Positions 25,748-32,957 of a stretch of DNA of 37,340 nt are shown here, one piece after another. Source of the stretch: DASSKF01 sp035690725 (GTDB lineage Bacteria; Actinomycetota; Actinomycetes; Actinomycetales; Dermatophilaceae); contig DASSKF010000002.1 in the NCBI GenBank assembly GCA_035690725.1, positions 1 to 37,340 on the forward strand, written 5' to 3'. A program made the translations under genes and the position numbers. Position 1 is the first letter of the stretch, and every line of letters starts with the position of its first letter. The notes beneath the pieces were generated by a model. That model ran no database searches. It was not told the origin of the DNA and worked only from the letters and a program-made list of their open reading frames with translations.

Positions 25748-26250
25748 TGCCCTTCGAGATCGATCCGGACCTCCCGCACGAGCTCGCCCCGCTGGCCTGG
25801 CTGGTCGGTCGATGGGAGGGGGCAGGGGTGGTCGGGTACCCGACCATCGAGTCCGTCCGCTTCGGTCAGGAGGTCGTCTGCACGCACGACACCCGCCCCG
25901 TCCTCGAGTGGCACAGCCGCACCTGGCTGCTGGACGACGAGGGGCAGATGGTGCGGCCCCTGGCGACCGAGCTCGGCTTCTGGCGCGTCCTGGAGTCCGG
26001 GGACGTGGAGCTGTCGCTCACCCACCAGTCCGGGATCGTCGAGCTGTATGTCGGCCGTCGTGACCCGGACAAGCCCGTCATCGAGCTGGCGACCGACGGG
26101 GTGATGCGGAGCGCGGAGGCCAAGGAGTACTCCGCCGGCAAGCGGCTCTACGGGCTGGTCGAGCAACGGCTCATGTGGGCCTTCGACATGAGCGCGGTCG
26201 GGCAGCCGATGACCAGCCACGCCTCGGCGGAGCTGAAGCGGGTGGCCTGA
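25747..26250 (+). CDS. Nitrobindin-family heme protein (FABP-like beta-barrel)
   Basis: A 167-residue cytoplasmic ten-stranded beta-barrel of the nitrobindin/THAP4-like family. Known members bind ferric heme, react with nitric oxide and isomerise peroxynitrite to nitrate. The family motif GxWxGxG is present as GRWEGAG (residues 21-27), and the predicted proximal heme ligand is His158 in MTSHASAEL. The ATG overlaps the stop of the upstream microprotein, so translation is probably coupled. The next gene is a Fur-family regulator, which puts heme, metal and redox functions side by side. Confidence 0.92.
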   Translation: MPFEIDPDLPHELAPLAWLVGRWEGAGVVGYPTIESVRFGQEVVCTHDTRPVLEWHSRTWLLDDEGQMVRPLATELGFWRVLESGDVELSLTHQSGIVELYVGRRDPDKPVIELATDGVMRSAEAKEYSAGKRLYGLVEQRLMWAFDMSAVGQPMTSHASAELKRVA

Positions 26251-26324
26251 CGGCCCCACCGGAGCGGCAGCACCACCGGGTCGTTCCCAGAATCGGTCAG
26301 GCACCGTCTCGAGGGTGCGGCGGT

Positions 26325-26330
26325 TACTCT
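26325..26330 (+). promoter_or_regulatory. -10 hexamer (TACTCT) of the leaderless Fur-family gene
   Basis: TACTCT stands 6 nt before GTG 26337. The intervening CGAGGG is purine-rich but would be part of the promoter or start site rather than a ribosome site. Confidence 0.6.
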
Positions 26331-26336
26331 CGAGGG

Positions 26337-26774
26337 GTGCGCGACATCGGACAATCCCTCCGGCAGCGCGGCATGCGGATGACGGCCCAGCGGCGGCGCA
26401 TCCTCGACGTGGTCAGCGCGCTGGGGCACAGCACCCCGGACGCGATCGCCGGTGAGCTGGAGAAGCGGGGCGAACCGGTTCCCCCGTCGACGATCTACCG
26501 CACGCTCGAGGCACTGGAGGGACTCGGCGTCGTCACCCACACCCACCTCGGGCACGGGTCCCCGACCTGGCACCTCGCCGAGCACGCCGACCACCTGCAC
26601 CTCGTCTGCCAGGGCTGCGGGCGGGTGGTCGAGGCCGACGTCGCCGTGACGGAGGGCCTCACCGGGAATCTTTCCGAGCGCTACGGCTTTGTCGCAGACG
26701 TGCGGCACCTCGCGGTGCACGGTTGGTGCGCGGCGTGCCGGCACAGGCGCAACGAGCAGGACGACCAGACGTGA
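26337..26774 (+). CDS. Fur-family metalloregulator, closest to the nickel regulator Nur
   Basis: A 145-residue dimeric DNA-binding repressor. The winged helix is at the N-terminus (LRQRGMRMTAQRRRIL, then STIYRTLEALEGLGVV). Metal-site residues visible are His31, His68, His70, His86 and His88. Two CxxC pairs (C91/C94 and C131/C134) form the structural zinc site. From memory, Streptomyces Nur has the same His in TLEHATPDD and the same HxHLVC segment, so Nur is my best match; Zur or Fur specificity is not excluded. The start is fixed by TACTCT 6 nt upstream. ygfZ follows within 12 bp. Confidence 0.88.
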   Translation: MRDIGQSLRQRGMRMTAQRRRILDVVSALGHSTPDAIAGELEKRGEPVPPSTIYRTLEALEGLGVVTHTHLGHGSPTWHLAEHADHLHLVCQGCGRVVEADVAVTEGLTGNLSERYGFVADVRHLAVHGWCAACRHRRNEQDDQT

Positions 26775-26785
26775 GCGAGGAGTCG

Positions 26786-27823
26786 ATGAGCACACCCACG
26801 GAGACCACGGCCCCGCCGAGCCCGCTGCTGCAGCGCTCCGGCGCGGTGGCCGACGAGGGACCCGACGCCGGGGTCGCCGCCCACTACGGCGACCCGCTCC
26901 GCGAGCAGCGGCTGCTGGCGGAGGGCCTGGCCGCGGTGGACCTGTCCCACCGGGGGGTCCTCACGGTCACCGGGCCGGACCGGCTCAGCTGGCTGCACTC
27001 GCTCACCACGCAGCAGCTCACCGACCTGTCCCCACGGCACTCGGCCGAGGCGCTCATCCTCACCCCCAAGGGACGGATCGAGCACGACCTGCACGTCGTC
27101 GACGATGGCGAGACGACGTGGATCACGGTCGAGCCGGGGACGTCCCCGGCGGTCACGGCCTGGCTGGACTCGATGCGGTTCATGCTGCGGGTGGAGGTCC
27201 GCGACGTCACCGCCGAGTTCGCGGTCCTCGGTGAGCCGGTCGGCGCCGAGACCACGGACGGCGAGCCGGTCGCGTGGGCAGACCCGTGGCCGGGGCCGGT
27301 CGGTGACACGGCCGCATACAGCGACGTGTCCGAGCATCCGGGCGAGGAGCGCCGCTGGCGCGAGCTCATCGTCCCCCGCGCCCAGCTGGCCGACGCGGTC
27401 GGCGACCGGGCACTGGCCGGCACGTGGGCGGCCGAGGCCCTCCGCGTCGCCGCGTGGCGGCCCCGTCTCGGGCTGGAGACCGACAACCGCAGCATCCCGC
27501 ACGAGCTGGACTGGCTGCGCACCGCCGTGCACCTGCACAAGGGCTGCTACCGCGGCCAGGAGACCGTCGCCCGGGTGAAGAACCTCGGCCGGCCGCCCCG
27601 CAGGGTCGCCTTCGTCCACCTCGACGGCTCGGGGCACGTGCTGCCGGACCGCGACTCCGACGTCGAGCTCGACGGCCGGACGGTGGGGCGGCTCACCTCC
27701 GTGGCCCGGCACCACGAGGACGGCCCGATCGGGCTCGTCGTGGTCAAGCGCAACACCCCGGTCGACGCGGACTTCACGATCGGCGGGATCAGCGCGGCCC
27801 AGACGCCGATCGTCCGGCAGTAG
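26786..27823 (+). CDS. ygfZ: YgfZ/GcvT-domain folate-binding protein (Fe-S cluster maintenance)
   Basis: A 345-residue cytoplasmic protein of the YgfZ family, tetrahydrofolate-dependent factors that help assemble or repair certain Fe-S enzymes. The diagnostic motif KGCYRGQE is near residues 252-259 (Cys254 is the key residue). The N-terminal aminomethyltransferase-like region includes LDLSHRGVLTVTGPDRLSWLHSL-type sequence, split over residues 50-75. I chose ATG 26786; GTG 26771, overlapping the Fur stop by 4 nt, is an equally possible coupled start. GAGGAG lies close to the ATG. It ends 9 bp before the convergent mannosyltransferase gene. Confidence 0.9.
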   Translation: MSTPTETTAPPSPLLQRSGAVADEGPDAGVAAHYGDPLREQRLLAEGLAAVDLSHRGVLTVTGPDRLSWLHSLTTQQLTDLSPRHSAEALILTPKGRIEHDLHVVDDGETTWITVEPGTSPAVTAWLDSMRFMLRVEVRDVTAEFAVLGEPVGAETTDGEPVAWADPWPGPVGDTAAYSDVSEHPGEERRWRELIVPRAQLADAVGDRALAGTWAAEALRVAAWRPRLGLETDNRSIPHELDWLRTAVHLHKGCYRGQETVARVKNLGRPPRRVAFVHLDGSGHVLPDRDSDVELDGRTVGRLTSVARHHEDGPIGLVVVKRNTPVDADFTIGGISAAQTPIVRQ

Positions 27824-27832
27824 CCCTTCGCC

Positions 27833-28987
27833 TCAGATGGCATACGGGTAGATGAGCACCGCGTAGGCGCTGTACCAACAGCTCGCCAGCCCACCGGCGA
27901 GGAGCAGCCGCACCAGCTGCGGGAGGCGCTCGCGCGCCAGTCGCGCGGCCACCGGCGCCAACAGTGGGAACGCCGGGATGAGGAGGCGGACCCGTGAGTT
28001 CATGATGCCGTCGCTGCCGAGCACCTCGAGCAGGATGAGGCCGCTGTACACGAGCACCGGCCAGGGCTGCCGCTGCCGCACGCACACGACGAACAGCACC
28101 ACGGCCGCGACCATCGTGGCCACCGTGACCACGTCGAGCAGCGCCGGTGCGTCCCGCAGCGTGTGCAGCACGTACCGCGCCGTGCCCGCCCCGAGGTCGA
28201 TGTGGGTGTCCCACCCCTGCTGCTGCAGCCGGAACCAGCCCAGCGGGTCGCCGGTGCGCGCCCCCACCCAGGCGACGTAGCCGACGAACCCCAGCGGGGC
28301 CACGAGCGCGGCGAGCCAGCTCCGCCACGAGTGCTGGTCGTCCACCCAGGCCACGAGCGCTGCTGCCACGACGGCACCGGCGACGGCCAGCCCCGTGGGG
28401 CGCACGAGGCCGGCGCCCGCCGAGAGCAGGCCCGCGGCCAGCCACCGCCGCTCGAGCAGGAGCACCAGCGCCCAGACCGCCAGCGCGCAGAACAGTGCCT
28501 CGGTGTAGACCATCAGCAGCACCACGGACATCGGCGCGAGGGCGAAGACGGCAACGAGCACCAGCCCCCGCCGTCCACCCAGCCCGGGCAGGTGCGCGCC
28601 GAGACGCACCAGACCGAGCGCCGCCACGACGCCCGCTACCCAGGAGAGCAGCACCCCGGCCCACACCGCCGGTATGCCGAGTGCTTGCGTGACCAGCGCC
28701 ATGAGACCGGGCAGCCCCGGGAAGAACGCGGGGGAGTTCGGCACCCGGCCGCCCGAGGTGACGTCGTAGCCGTGCCGGGCGATCGCGAGGAAGTGCTGCC
28801 CGTCCCAGACCGTGAGCGCGCCGACCAGGTCCTCGTCGCGGGCGGCCGCCAGGGTCGCGAGCACGCCCAGGCAGAGCAGCTGCCCCAGCACGTGCACGAC
28901 CGCGGCCCGGGCGGGCAGCGGGAGCCGGCGCAGGCGCTGGAGGAGGCGGTCTCCCGGCGGGCCGGGGCGCGAGGCCGTGCTGCTCAC
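27833..28987 (-). CDS. PIG-V-like membrane mannosyltransferase
   Basis: A 384-residue multi-pass membrane protein with about nine hydrophobic segments. After TM1 it carries WDGQHFLAIARHGYD, with the catalytic-type Asp of the GPI mannosyltransferase 2 (PIG-V) clan, followed by NSPAFFPGLPGLM, the counterpart of the usual FFPLYP motif. Such enzymes use polyprenyl-phosphate-mannose outside the membrane; in Actinobacteria the acceptors are cell-wall glycans or lipids. I chose GTG 28987 because TAGGCT lies 8 nt upstream; an open extension to 29068 has no support. The acceptor is unknown. Confidence 0.82.
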   Translation of the reverse strand: MSSTASRPGPPGDRLLQRLRRLPLPARAAVVHVLGQLLCLGVLATLAAARDEDLVGALTVWDGQHFLAIARHGYDVTSGGRVPNSPAFFPGLPGLMALVTQALGIPAVWAGVLLSWVAGVVAALGLVRLGAHLPGLGGRRGLVLVAVFALAPMSVVLLMVYTEALFCALAVWALVLLLERRWLAAGLLSAGAGLVRPTGLAVAGAVVAAALVAWVDDQHSWRSWLAALVAPLGFVGYVAWVGARTGDPLGWFRLQQQGWDTHIDLGAGTARYVLHTLRDAPALLDVVTVATMVAAVVLFVVCVRQRQPWPVLVYSGLILLEVLGSDGIMNSRVRLLIPAFPLLAPVAARLARERLPQLVRLLLAGGLASCWYSAYAVLIYPYAI

Positions 28988-28995
28988 GGCGCAGA

Positions 28996-29001
28996 AGCCT
29001 A
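28996..29001 (-). promoter_or_regulatory. -10 hexamer (TAGGCT) of the leaderless PIG-V-like gene
   Basis: On the minus strand TAGGCT is followed by 8 bases and GTG 28987. It overlaps one arm of an inverted repeat ACGTTC/GAACGT (29001-29006 and 29026-29031), which could be a regulator site. Confidence 0.6.
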
Positions 29002-29032
29002 CGTTCTGCGTCCGTCGCGCCCCGCGAACGTT

Positions 29033-29068
29033 GTGCCCTGACGGCCACCGGAGCGGCCGCCGGGGCAC
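29033..29068 (-). terminator. Hairpin after the repeat-bearing membrane protein gene
   Basis: GTGCCC and GGCC on the left pair with GGCC and GGGCAC on the right, with a 4-nt internal loop on each side. It begins 31 bp after the stop at 29100 and separates that gene from the next promoter. No T tract. Confidence 0.5.
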
Positions 29069-29099
29069 GACGATCAGGCGCGGGGGCGCTCAGCGGCGG

Positions 29100-30266
29100 T
29101 CAGCGGCCGAGGCCGGCGCGGTCCACGCGGCGGTGGTAGCTCATGCCCCACAGCCCGCCGAGCAGGGCGCCGACCAAGCCGGCGATCGCGACGACGATGA
29201 GCGCGATGACGCCCCAGGTCGTCACGCCGCCCTCGATCGGGATGCGCGGGAAGTCGTTCAGCAGGCCGAGGATGTCGTACTGGCTCCCGGCGAAGTGGGC
29301 GACCGCCGCGATGACCACTGCGACGACGAGGCCCCACAGCCACACGAGCAGGCCCTGACGGACGCCGTGGAACCGGGCCATCCGTCCCGCGACGTAGCCG
29401 CCGCCGAGGTAGGCCAGGAACATGATGATGAGCAGCACGATCGTGCCGCCCCACCCGATCGTCGTCGCCGTCTTGCTCGTCGTGCCGGTCACGCTCGGGA
29501 TGCTCGTCACGGGGTTCGCCCCGACGGCGGTCCCGATCGCCTCCGTCAGCGCCGTCATCAGCACCGCCAGCCCGGTGGCGGCCATCCAGCCGAAGAAGCC
29601 GGTGCCGACCCGGGCGCCGCCGAACTTGTCGCGCTCCCGGTCGAGGACGGCCCGACGGTCGGTGGCGACTCCCGCGTCGTCGGGGTCGTCTCGGTCCTCG
29701 TCCCGCCGCGCGTAGCGGTTGTCCCGGTCGTACCTGTCGTCGTCGTACCTGCCGTCGGTGCGGTCGTCGTCGGTGCGGTCGTCGTGGGTCCGGTCGTCGT
29801 CGGTCCGGTCGTCGTGGGTGGCCCCGTAAGCGGCGGCGGCCCCGCCGGCGGCGCCGGCCACGGCCGACCCTCCGGCCACGGCGCCGGTGTGGCTGTCGCC
29901 CTCGTCGGTGCGGACCCGCCCGTCGGCGCCGCCGCGCTCCTCGGCGGCGTCGACGCGACGGCGCTCGTCCGCTCCCGAGCTGTCCGCGTGCTGCGGCATC
30001 GCGGTGGTGTCACCGCCGGCGGGGGTGGCGTCCTGGGGGCCGTACCGGTCCTCGCCAGTGGTCGCGACGTTGCGAGGCGGCGCGTCGGTGCCTCCGAAGC
30101 CGGTCCGGTTCGTCCCGGTGTCGCCCGTCCCGGTTCCGTCGCCCGGGTCACGCGTGCGCCCCCGCCCGGTCAGTCGTTGAGCAAGGGTCCGGTGGTCGTC
30201 CGGTCCCGTGGGCTCACCGCTCGGCAGGTCGCCCCGGTCACGGCCGGGGTCCGGCGTGCTGGACAT
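29100..30266 (-). CDS. Membrane protein with long disordered, Asp/Arg/Thr-repeat N-terminus
   Basis: A 388-residue protein. Residues 1 to about 210 are polar and low in complexity, including a short Ala/Gly stretch (GGSAVAGAAGGAAAAYGA) and DRTDD/DRTHD repeats encoded by a 15-bp tandem repeat. The last 180 residues hold four hydrophobic segments with small loops (MAATGLAVLMTALTEAIG, GGTIVLLIIMFLAYLGGGYV, LLVWLWGLVVAVVIAAVAHF, VIALIVVAIAGLVGALLGGL), resembling TIGR04086/YrzE-like membrane proteins. The ATG is strongly supported by GGAGGG 6 nt upstream. A GGCAGGC/GCCTGCC hairpin (30288-30305) lies in its probable leader. Function unknown. Confidence 0.75.
   Translation of the reverse strand: MSSTPDPGRDRGDLPSGEPTGPDDHRTLAQRLTGRGRTRDPGDGTGTGDTGTNRTGFGGTDAPPRNVATTGEDRYGPQDATPAGGDTTAMPQHADSSGADERRRVDAAEERGGADGRVRTDEGDSHTGAVAGGSAVAGAAGGAAAAYGATHDDRTDDDRTHDDRTDDDRTDGRYDDDRYDRDNRYARRDEDRDDPDDAGVATDRRAVLDRERDKFGGARVGTGFFGWMAATGLAVLMTALTEAIGTAVGANPVTSIPSVTGTTSKTATTIGWGGTIVLLIIMFLAYLGGGYVAGRMARFHGVRQGLLVWLWGLVVAVVIAAVAHFAGSQYDILGLLNDFPRIPIEGGVTTWGVIALIVVAIAGLVGALLGGLWGMSYHRRVDRAGLGR
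29760..29819 (-). repeat. Four 15-bp tandem repeats inside the membrane protein gene
   Basis: Four in-frame units of 15 bp, alternating GGTCGTCGTCGGT and GGTCGTCGTGGGT cores on the plus strand, encode alternating DRTDD and DRTHD on the minus strand. Odd and even units match each other better than their neighbours, pointing to a 30-bp duplication. Copy number may vary between strains by slippage without breaking the frame. Confidence 0.8.
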
Positions 30267-30360
30267 GGCGTTCCCTCCGTTCGGGTGGGCAGGCGTTCGC
30301 CTGCCGACGACGTGTTCACTACCCACTGCACGGACGTCCACGCCTTCGCGGGAACCCGTG

Positions 30361-30390
30361 CCGGCCCCTGCTGGCCCGTGCTGGCCCGTG
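30361..30390. repeat. Short tandem repeat CTGGCCCGTG in the intergenic region
   Basis: Two perfect 10-bp copies of CTGGCCCGTG preceded by one degenerate copy (CCGGCCCCTG), within the 220-bp divergent region between the membrane protein gene and the XRE gene. No function evident. Confidence 0.5.
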
Positions 30391-30439
30391 CTCGCCGGCG
30401 CGTCCCGCGCAGCCCGGTGCGCGCTGTGAGGACGCTCAC

Positions 30440-30480
30440 GCTTGCCGGGTTTGCAAAACGCTAACTGAAGCAAGCACACT
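30440..30480 (+). promoter_or_regulatory. Nested palindromes and probable promoter of the XRE/HbhA-like operon
   Basis: GCTTGC (30440-30445) and GCAAGC (30470-30475) form an outer inverted repeat. TTTGCAAA (30450-30457) is a perfect inner palindrome, and its TTGCAA can serve as a -35. CACACT (30475-30480) lies 18 bp further and 6 nt before GTG 30487, making a weak -10 for a leaderless mRNA. The layout suits autoregulation by the XRE protein. Confidence 0.45.
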
Positions 30481-30486
30481 GGAGTC

Positions 30487-30903
30487 GTGAAGCCGCCGAT
30501 CCACGTGTCCGACCTCGGGGCCTACCTGCGCGAGCAGCGCCAGGGCGCCCAGCTGTCCTTGCGGCAGCTGTCGGAGCTCGCGGGCATCAGCAATCCCTAC
30601 CTCTCGCAGATCGAGCGGGGGCTGAAGAAGCCCAGCGCCGAGATCCTCCAGCAGCTGGCCAAGGGGCTGCGGATCTCCGCGGAGTCGCTCTACGTGCGGG
30701 CGGGGATCCTCGAGGACCGCGCGGACACCAACGACCGGCCGGACGTGACGAGCGCGATCCTCGCCGACCCCCGGCTGACCGACCGGCAGCGCCGGGTGCT
30801 GCTGGACGTCTACGCCTCCCTCGTCGGCGACGAGCCGGGCACCACCCCGCAGACCTCCCCGAACCCCACTGATGAAGGAGAAACCGATGAGCCCCGTGCA
30901 TGA
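30487..30903 (+). CDS. XRE-family transcriptional regulator upstream of an HbhA-like gene
   Basis: A 138-residue protein with an N-terminal HTH_3 domain: LGAYLREQRQGAQLSLRQL, then ELAGISNPYLSQIERGLKKP as the recognition region, then LQQLAKGLRISAESLYVRAGIL. A short helical region (LADPRLTDRQRRVLLDVYASL) follows, then a disordered tail. This sequence and its position immediately before an HbhA-like gene match mycobacterial Rv0474/Rv0475. It probably binds its own promoter, where nested palindromes are seen. GTG 30487 is the start; its 3' end overlaps the next gene by 17 bp. Confidence 0.9.
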   Translation: MKPPIHVSDLGAYLREQRQGAQLSLRQLSELAGISNPYLSQIERGLKKPSAEILQQLAKGLRISAESLYVRAGILEDRADTNDRPDVTSAILADPRLTDRQRRVLLDVYASLVGDEPGTTPQTSPNPTDEGETDEPRA

Positions 30904-31474
30904 CCTGACCAAGGACCTGCGTCGCGACCTCGGCGAGCTGACCCAGGCGCTGCGCGACGCCACCCCGGTGTATGCCGCGGTCGGCGCCACCGACCTGGCG
31001 GTCGAGCAGGTGCGCAACGCACGCACCCGAGCCGAGAAGTTCCGCAGCGAGCTCAGCCGCGAGGAGCTGCGCCGTCGCGCTGAGGAGATCACCACCCAGG
31101 CGCAGCAGGTGCCCAACGAGGCGCTCAGCCGCGGCGCGGTCGCCGCCGGCCGCGCCCAGGACGCCTACACCGACCTCGCCCGTCGCGGGCAGGGCCTGGT
31201 GCAGCGCGTCCGCAAGCAGCAGGCCACGCAGGACCTGCTCGCCCAGGCCGACACCGTCGTCGCCCAGGGCAAGGGTGCCGTCACGACGGTGCGCCGCGCG
31301 GTGGGTGACACCGAGCAGGAGACCCAGCGCAACGTCAAGCGCACTGCCACGACCACCCGCAAGCGCGCGGCCAACACCAAGCGTGCGACGCGGGCGACGG
31401 CGACCAGCACGCGGAAGACGGCGACCACGGCCAAGAAGGCCACCAAGGACGCCGGCCGCAAGGTCGGCGACTGA
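30887..31474 (+). CDS. HbhA-like coiled-coil protein with basic repeat tail
   Basis: A 195-residue helical protein. Residues 1 to about 140 are a coiled coil (LTKDLRRDLGELTQALRDA, AVEQVRNARTRAEKFRSEL). The tail (about 140-195) is Lys/Arg/Thr/Ala-rich with repeats such as RTATTTRKRAAN and TKRATRATATSTRK. Heparin-binding hemagglutinin HbhA of mycobacteria has the same plan: coiled coil plus a basic Lys/Ala tail that binds sulfated glycans. Adhesin function should not be assumed in a probable environmental species; a nucleoid or lipid-droplet role is also possible. ATG 30887 has AAGGAG six bases upstream. A strong hairpin follows. Confidence 0.85.
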   Translation: MSPVHDLTKDLRRDLGELTQALRDATPVYAAVGATDLAVEQVRNARTRAEKFRSELSREELRRRAEEITTQAQQVPNEALSRGAVAAGRAQDAYTDLARRGQGLVQRVRKQQATQDLLAQADTVVAQGKGAVTTVRRAVGDTEQETQRNVKRTATTTRKRAANTKRATRATATSTRKTATTAKKATKDAGRKVGD

Positions 31475-31496
31475 GCGCCGGCCCGACCTGCGTTCA

Positions 31497-31542
31497 ACGG
31501 CTCGCGGCCGCACCGGCACCGCCCGGTGTGGCCGCGAGCCGT
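31497..31542 (+). terminator. Strong hairpin after the HbhA-like gene
   Basis: An 18-bp stem with one mismatch: ACGGCTCGCGGCC continuing to CACC, pairing with GGTGTGGCCGCGAGCCGT, with a 10-nt loop. It starts 22 bp after the stop and is the strongest simple hairpin in the window. TCTG follows, not a T tract. Confidence 0.75.
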
Positions 31543-31602
31543 CTGCGTCGGCACGATGGCAGCAGTGGCCGCGCCCGCCGGCCACACCGAGGAGGTAACC
31601 CG

Positions 31603-31935
31603 ATGAAGGTGAGCCGGCAGCAGGTCGTGGACTTCCTGCACGCACGCAGCCAGGACGACCTGGCCCAGCAGGCGGGGCAGCAGCTGCCCGATCCCGTCGA
31701 CACGGACGCCGACCAGGGGGAGCTGTACGAGTACGGGATCGAGGTCGCCGACCTCGCAACGCTCGGGATGGAGGAGTCGGCCGAGGTCACCCCGGGCGAC
31801 GACGCACGCCCCGACGACCGCACACCCGACGAGGAGGCCGACGCCACCGAGGAGCGACCCACCCGTCCGCGGGCGTCCACGGACGAGACGGCGGGCGCCG
31901 CGGTCAAGGCCTCGGGTGAGGAGGACAGCGCCTGA
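31603..31935 (+). CDS. Small acidic protein, function unknown
   Basis: A 110-residue acidic soluble protein. The N-terminal half (MKVSRQQVVDFLHARSQDDL, ELYEYGIEVADLATLGM) appears folded and helical; the rest is a Glu/Asp/Thr/Arg-rich disordered tail. I recognise no family. The start is very secure: GAGGAGGT at 31589-31596, the best Shine-Dalgarno in the window, is 6 nt before the ATG. It stands between the HbhA-gene terminator and the leaderless asparaginase gene, so it is probably a single-gene transcript. Confidence 0.7.
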   Translation: MKVSRQQVVDFLHARSQDDLAQQAGQQLPDPVDTDADQGELYEYGIEVADLATLGMEESAEVTPGDDARPDDRTPDEEADATEERPTRPRASTDETAGAAVKASGEEDSA

Positions 31936-31970
31936 CGCGGCGCCTCACCGGTGTGCGTGCGGCGCTTCGT

Positions 31971-31976
31971 TAGGCT
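31971..31976 (+). promoter_or_regulatory. -10 hexamer (TAGGCT) of the leaderless asparaginase operon
   Basis: TAGGCT is followed by 8 bases and GTG 31985, with no Shine-Dalgarno. The preceding bases (GCGCTTCGT) give no clear -35. Confidence 0.65.
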
Positions 31977-31984
31977 CGGTCGCC

Positions 31985-32956
31985 GTGACCTCCCCGACCC
32001 CTGCCGACCTGGGCGCTGCGCCCGTCCTCGCCCACGTGACCCGTTCGGGTCTCGTGGAGTCCGTCCACCACGGGTGCGTCCTCGCCCTCCGGTCGGACGG
32101 CGCGCCCGAGCTCGAGCTCGGTGACTGCCGGGGGGCGGTCTTCCCCCGCTCCTGCAACAAGCCGTTCCAGGTGCTCGCCATGCTGCGTCACGGCCTCGAC
32201 CTCGACGGCGAGCTGCTCGCGCTCGTCAGTGCCAGCCACTCGGGGGAAGCCTTCCACCTCAAGGGTGTCCGGCAGATCCTCGAACGTGCCGGCCTCGACG
32301 AGACGGCCCTGCAGAACACCCCCGACCTGCCCTTCGGCGCCGCGGCCCGCGAGGCCTGGCTCGCCGACGGCAACGGTCCCACCTCGCTGGCCCAGAACTG
32401 CTCGGGCAAGCACGCCGCCATGCTGGTGACCTGCCGGCTGAACGGGTGGGACCTCGAGGGCTACCGGGACCCGGACCACCCGCTCCAGCGGGCCATCTCC
32501 GACACGGTGGCCGAGCTCATCGGCGAACCGGTCGAGGCAGTCGGTGTGGACGGGTGCGGTGCGCCGGTCCTGGCCACCTCGTTGACCGGTCTGGCCCGGG
32601 GCTTCGCCCGACTGGCGGGTGCGGCCGAGGGGACGCACGAGCGTCGCCTGCGGGACGCCATACGGGCCCACCCGGAGTGGCTGGGCGGCACGGACCGGCA
32701 CGTCACCAGGCTGATCCGCGCCGTGCCGGGCCTGGTGGCCAAGGACGGCGCCGAGGCGGTCTACGCCGCGGCCCTCGACGACGGCCGCGCGGTGGCCGTC
32801 AAGGTCGCGGACGGCGCCGAGCGTGCCTCCCGGGTGGCGATGGTCGCGGCGTTGCAGCGACTCGGGATCGAGGGACCCGAGCTGGCGGCGCTCGCCCAGG
32901 AGCCGGTGCTCGGCCACGGCGAGCCGGTCGGTTCGGTCACGGCGGAGGGGATCTGA
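31985..32956 (+). CDS. Asparaginase (Asparaginase_II / PF06089 type)
   Basis: A 323-residue cytoplasmic protein of the R. etli-type asparaginase family, hydrolysing L-asparagine to aspartate and ammonia. Family segments in order are SCNKPFQVLAML, ASHSGEAFH, QNCSGKHAAMLVTC and VDGCGAPVLATS; the Ser/Lys/Cys/His residues in these match the active-site and zinc-site regions of the family. GTG 31985 is chosen from the TAGGCT promoter. dtd begins 1 bp after the stop, so the two form an operon. Substrate specificity is by family only. Confidence 0.9.
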   Translation: MTSPTPADLGAAPVLAHVTRSGLVESVHHGCVLALRSDGAPELELGDCRGAVFPRSCNKPFQVLAMLRHGLDLDGELLALVSASHSGEAFHLKGVRQILERAGLDETALQNTPDLPFGAAAREAWLADGNGPTSLAQNCSGKHAAMLVTCRLNGWDLEGYRDPDHPLQRAISDTVAELIGEPVEAVGVDGCGAPVLATSLTGLARGFARLAGAAEGTHERRLRDAIRAHPEWLGGTDRHVTRLIRAVPGLVAKDGAEAVYAAALDDGRAVAVKVADGAERASRVAMVAALQRLGIEGPELAALAQEPVLGHGEPVGSVTAEGI

Positions 32957-32957
32957 G

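Noticed and set aside
30288..30330. GGCAGGC/GCCTGCC hairpin and GGGTAG in the leader of the minus-strand membrane protein as a riboswitch or SigF-type promoter
   Set aside because: The hairpin is a single short stem without riboswitch architecture, and no GTTT-like -35 is found at the right distance from GGGTAG.
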